Shown here: piece by piece, positions 8,901 to 11,566 of the stretch
Layout: the number at the start of each line of letters is the position of its first letter
Position numbering within the stretch: the first letter of the stretch is position 1
Assembly: GCA_004151065.3 (NCBI GenBank)
Contig: NWUY0300018060.1
Span: 38,430 to 49,995 of the forward strand
Direction: 5' to 3'
From: Larix sibirica
Lineage: Eukaryota > Streptophyta > Pinopsida > Pinales > Pinaceae
DNA: 11,566 nt
Translations under genes and position numbers: made by a program
The notes under the pieces: generated by a model
The model's database searches: none
Told to the model about the DNA's origin: nothing
Seen by the model: the letters and a program-made list of their open reading frames with translations, nothing else

Positions 8901-9750
8901 TAATTTTTTTTTTTAAAAATTGAATGGAATTTATTTATCCATATTAATGTTTTATTTGTTTTCTAGAATCTTTTTGACTTGCGGGAGTGGCCTTTGGTCT
9001 AAGAAACCATGAGTCAAGGATATCTAAGGGTGTCAAAATCATTAGGATGGGTNGTTATTTCCTTAATCAGTTGAGGAGCTATTAATATTCATTAAGAGAG
9101 CTTACATTTCCAACCAAAACTTTCCATAAACTGACATGCTGCCAACCATTTCATCAAGTAATATAATATAATTTGATATTATAATTAGCCTTTGTATATT
9201 TTCCTATTGTAGTTTTCCCTCTAAATATTTCCAAGATTTCTCAGAAGATGGTTATGAGGGAGTCAATGAGCATTACTAGTGGATCAGGCGAAGATAGTTG
9301 TAATTGTTGACATGCCCCCCCTACTTTTGTGAAGGCCCTTTGTTGTCTTTAAGCGCCCCTTGTTCCCATATCCAAGCTGGAATTAGTGGGTATTTCATTA
9401 GACCATCTTCCTCCATTCAAACTCCTTGGATGCACGTACCTATGCACCTCTTACCTACCAAGCAAGAGTTGAACGAGATTATTTGAGATGACATTTATAG
9501 ATAGTTTTTACAGCTCCTTTCAGAGTTAGTGAACTTAGATTACTTAGTTAAGGGATAGAGTAAGGAAGGGTCACTCTCTAAAATGATACAACTTTCTAGC
9601 CCCGAAACGTCCTTACCTAACCTTGGGACAAGCCCTAAACCAAAAATGTTATCACCCAAAAAATCTCCTAACATCCAAGACCAAGAAGTTAACAATCTAT
9701 GGGAACCTCTTAATATCACGCTCTTTTGTTCTTGGTGGTTTATGATTTGT
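8901..9750. other. No recognisable gene; contains one ambiguous base
   Basis: An 11-base T run lies at 8904-8914 and an n at 9053. From about 9290 the DNA becomes less AT-rich, and plus-strand frames at 9304-9486 and 9583-9825 are open but have no domain I can name. Since they lie just upstream of the integrase relic on the same strand, they may be worn-down polyprotein of the same Ty3/Gypsy element. The only hint is PTKQELNEII near the end of the first frame, loosely like the P---EL--I text before a Gypsy RT core. That is too weak to call. Confidence 0.3.
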
Positions 9751-9753
9751 ACA

Positions 9754-9885
9754 ATGCATGGCATGCATGATGCATATGTGATGTTCAATATTTATCAGAG
9801 TTTCCGAGATAAGTATTTATGTTAGTAGAAGTTCAGATCTACTTACACAGCCAGTCTTTATGTTCTATTTTTATCCCTACGCTAT
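9754..9885 (+). pseudogene. Possible integrase zinc-binding region, Ty3/Gypsy
   Basis: The plus strand reads MHGMHDAYVMFNIYQSFRDK then YLC, followed after two stops and a shift by RSTYTASLYV. In Gypsy integrases the N-terminal HHCC domain runs H-D---GH-G--KTY--IRDKYYW------YV-SC--C. The TYQ-FRDKY and YTAS words fit that pattern and lie upstream of the core at about the right place, with some 35 extra codons between. The second His and both Cys are not visible. This is an inference from order and loose similarity, and it depends on the better-supported core downstream. Confidence 0.3.
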
Positions 9886-10049
9886 GAAAGTAGATTCATG
9901 GGGAATAGAGTCCCCACCAGCTAGCTTAGTTGGTTCGATCTCAGTTGACAAGCTCCTGAAGGCTACAGGTCAGACTTTCAATTCTTGGGTGTTGGGGCCA
10001 AGTTTAGATGACGACCTCTCAAATCCACAGATTACTCCCCATATTATGT

Positions 10050-10300
10050 AGTGTAAATAAAGGAGTATCCATAGGAGTGATATATTGCAGCCCAACTATC
10101 CGAAAAAATCAACTGGGTACACCATCACAATTAGTGTTTATGGTAATGAATTGATTTAAATATGTGCATTTATTGCCTTGTAGAAAGAATGGTGATGTGC
10201 ATTTATGCACGCAGATATTTTTCAAAGAGATTGAGGATACATGGATTCTCAAAGACCATTGCTTCAGACAGGGACTAGATAATGAGATAAATAATTCAGA
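10050..10300 (+). pseudogene. Ty3/Gypsy integrase catalytic core relic
   Basis: A plus-strand frame from about 10050 reads SIGVIYCSP where Gypsy integrases have S-MDFI-GLP (first catalytic Asp now Gly, codon 10074-10076). It continues LVFMVMN-stop-FKYVHLLPC in place of the IFVVVDRF-KYVHFLPC strand (stop at 10152-10154), then RKNGDVHLCTQIFFKEI. After a one-base shift near 10228 it reads LRIHGFSKTIASDRD, a very good match to the R-HGFPKTIVSDRD motif that holds the second catalytic Asp (10267-10269), and then hits TAG at 10276. The distance between the two Asp positions, about 64 codons, is normal for the family. The third catalytic residue (Glu of the PQTDGQTE box) and the C-terminal or chromodomain part are not found downstream. 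This is an old fragment. It is on the opposite strand from all the LINE relics. Confidence 0.7.
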
Positions 10301-10777
10301 AGGAGAATTCTAAGAGAGATCTTTTCCCTATTCTTTGTATTTAAGGTCACTTTCCATCAATGTGTGAGACCAACCTCATTGAGCATCTTAACTGAAATTA
10401 TTTGTGTAATGCTCATTGAATGCACTCCCCATCCTTTTGATCATTAAATTGAGCATTTGTAATCAGATTGGACATGCGATGACATTTGTTTATATTTTAA
10501 TTGATAGTTAAAAGAAGTCGTGAGCTTGATACATATGCAATTACACTTTATTATTACATAATTATGATTTCTAAGAGAACCATAGCACTAAAACATTCCC
10601 TCTTCGAGTGAACCCGTGGTGAGCCTCCTTGATTAAAACAAGATCAGTGTTGCAAATTGCATACAAAACTCATCCTGCAAAATCAAGGAAGCAAGAAGTT
10701 TCAAAGGAAACATAAATACGAGGAGATATATCTGAATTGAAAAATCACAACGTTGATGGTTAATTTTTTTTTGAATT
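10301..10777. other. Spacer with repeated ATTGAGCAT word; no gene
   Basis: The integrase homology ends and no other gene is recognised before the plastid-derived piece. ATTGAGCAT occurs at 10378-10386 and 10448-10456, with the inverted ATGCTCA at 10409-10415, so the first two could form a 7-base hairpin stem. A minus-strand frame at 10869-10633 overlaps the plastid insertion and is a shadow. A reading like ITTL near 10744-10755 could be the eroded end of rpl23, but it is not secure. Confidence 0.35.
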
Positions 10778-10804
10778 TCTATTCCACTCTTTTCAGAACA
10801 ATAA
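10778..10804 (+). pseudogene. rpl23: C-terminal tail of plastid rpl23 (nuclear copy)
   Basis: The codons read SIPLFSEQ then TAA. The end of plastid ribosomal protein L23 in land plants is of the form GYSIPLF plus a few residues. It is followed, after a 20-base AT-rich spacer (10805-10824), by the ATG of the rpl2-like frame, which is the gene order of the plastid ribosomal protein operon (rpl23-rpl2). A tail this short would not be convincing alone; the call rests on position and order. Upstream of it rpl23 is not recognisable. Confidence 0.6.
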
Positions 10805-10824
10805 GAATTCAAAATTGAAACTAA

Positions 10825-11019
10825 ATGGCCATCTATTCGTATAGAATTTTTAACTCCAAAAACATGCAATAGATATGTATCAAGTTTCGATGGAAGAGTG
10901 CAATTTGACCCATAGAATAAATTGACCTCTAGACAACATCATTGTGGTAAAGGTCATAATGGAAGAGGAATTATTACCGTAAGACACAGGGGAGGGGTCA
11001 CAAGCATTTGTATCATCAA
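10825..11019 (+). pseudogene. rpl2: 5' part of plastid rpl2, nuclear insertion (NUPT)
   Basis: Starting at ATG 10825 the plus strand reads MAIYSYRI, then after one extra T in the run 10847-10851, [41 protein letters not shown], and after loss of one G in the run 10994-10997, HKHLYHQ. Land-plant plastid L2 (large ribosomal subunit, rRNA binding) has MAI--Y--LTP--RN, QH-CGKGRNARGIITARHRGG and GHKRLYRQID at the same spacing. The VS-FD and KLTS words are, as I recall, the gymnosperm form. Defects are a TAG at 10913-10915, the two indels, and truncation after about 64 of roughly 275 codons. Homology is not visible past 11019, and the plastid intron lies later in the gene. The surrounding retroelement relics show this is nuclear DNA, so it is a plastid fragment that moved to the nucleus. 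Confidence 0.88.
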
Positions 11020-11566
11020 GAGTAAGTATTTACTGAGGCTTAAGATATAGAAAATATGGTTAACAAGTATTTCATCACAACTCCAAGAGTATTTCCTTAG
11101 TATGGGAAACGTAAGTAATTGCGAAAGGAACCTTGATTAAGGTCATACATATCCTATGTGAACCCACTCAAAATTGCTAAGAGGGATCCTGGGAGAGTGT
11201 AATGGGGTTGAACAATGAGGTCATAAATTGAAAATAAAAGTCCAATTTCTACTTGCACAACTTACTCAACCTATCTTTCCTCTACTTTGTGGGGAGTGAG
11301 CAATACCCACATGTAGAAGTAAAGCCCTTGGGCGCACCAAAATGTAAACTAGCCATGACATTCCAGTGGTTCCTAGGTGTGGGATAACCAAAATTTGGAT
11401 TATATTGTAAAGATAAGAGTTACTTGATGCCAAGTGGAAATTATGCATCTTAAAAAAAAGGTCAACAATATATTGGCAACAAAATTATATACAAAACAAT
11501 AGAAACAAATTGGATATCACCTATATGTAGTGGCACATGATCCATCTATATTTATAGATATCAAGT
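11020..11566. other. No recognisable gene
   Basis: Beyond the rpl2 fragment I find no continuing plastid homology. The reading YGKRK near 11101 is only faintly like the YGDGEKR stretch of L2, and it comes about eight codons too early. A 60-codon minus-strand frame at 11448-11266 has no motif. A word TGGTGCGCCCAAGG on the minus strand near 11343-11330 resembles a primer-binding site but has no LTR beside it. Confidence 0.4.

Noticed and set aside
9754-9775. Cluster of three ATGCAT words including CATGCATG, the RY element bound by plant B3 factors
   Set aside because: It lies inside the probable integrase relic and no gene lies downstream for it to regulate.
10092-10150. GTPSQLVF as the C-terminal GYTPFQLVYG box of Gypsy integrase
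   Set aside because: It lies before the SDRD motif, whereas that box comes after it. The reading as the strand leading to VVVDRF-KYVH fits order and spacing better.
10195-10210. GTGCATTTATGCAC hairpin with ATGTGCATTTAT repeated at 10162
   Set aside because: Both copies are in the integrase coding relic, and the second word is readable as its codons (DVHLCT). No independent function is supported.
11330-11343. TGGTGCGCCCAAGG on the minus strand as a primer-binding site
   Set aside because: It differs from the usual TGGCGCC and TGGTATCAGAGC types, and there is no LTR ending in CA beside it.

Overview
This window is AT-rich, intron- and repeat-dominated nuclear DNA of a land plant. I see no intact host gene. 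What can be identified is decayed mobile DNA and one small piece of plastid DNA. The plastid piece reads like the gymnosperm form of rpl2, as I remember that protein, and the retroelement relics have the style of conifer repeats. A gymnosperm, probably a conifer, is therefore the best guess, held with moderate confidence. One ambiguous base (n) at 9053 marks it as draft assembly sequence.

Layout. 1-630: an eroded, acidic, hydrophilic reading frame on the minus strand, unrecognised. 640-1980: no recognisable feature. 1985-2672: minus-strand relic of the C-terminal part of a non-LTR (LINE) reverse transcriptase, copy A. 3161-4220: a G-poor segment bounded by a G-run motif and a C-run motif, with a ~40-bp degenerate tandem repeat at its left end. 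4230-4850: no gene, with a short inverted repeat at 4813-4834. 5128-5586: minus-strand plant-LINE RNase H pseudogene full of stop codons. 6166-6187: (TC)11 microsatellite. 6188-6351: a possible tRNA-derived SINE on the minus strand, abutting the microsatellite. 6360-7265: a longer relic of the same LINE family as copy A (copy B), with the YVDD active site. 7380-8150: very AT-rich DNA with microsatellites. 8156-8895: 3' end of an RNase H-bearing LINE on the minus strand, with an open reading frame, 3' UTR and short poly-A tail. 9750-10300: plus-strand Ty3/Gypsy integrase relic. 10778-11019: plastid rpl23-rpl2 junction inserted in the nuclear genome (NUPT). 11020-11566: nothing recognised.

None of these parts works together as a system. 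The window is a record of successive insertions, most of them now frameshifted. The least decayed coding relic is the RNase H frame at 8286-8855, and even it has lost a catalytic aspartate. The best findings are the plastid rpl23-rpl2 insertion, the two same-strand copies of one LINE 4.3 kb apart, the candidate SINE, and the 40-bp tandem array. I found no evidence of a new biological system.
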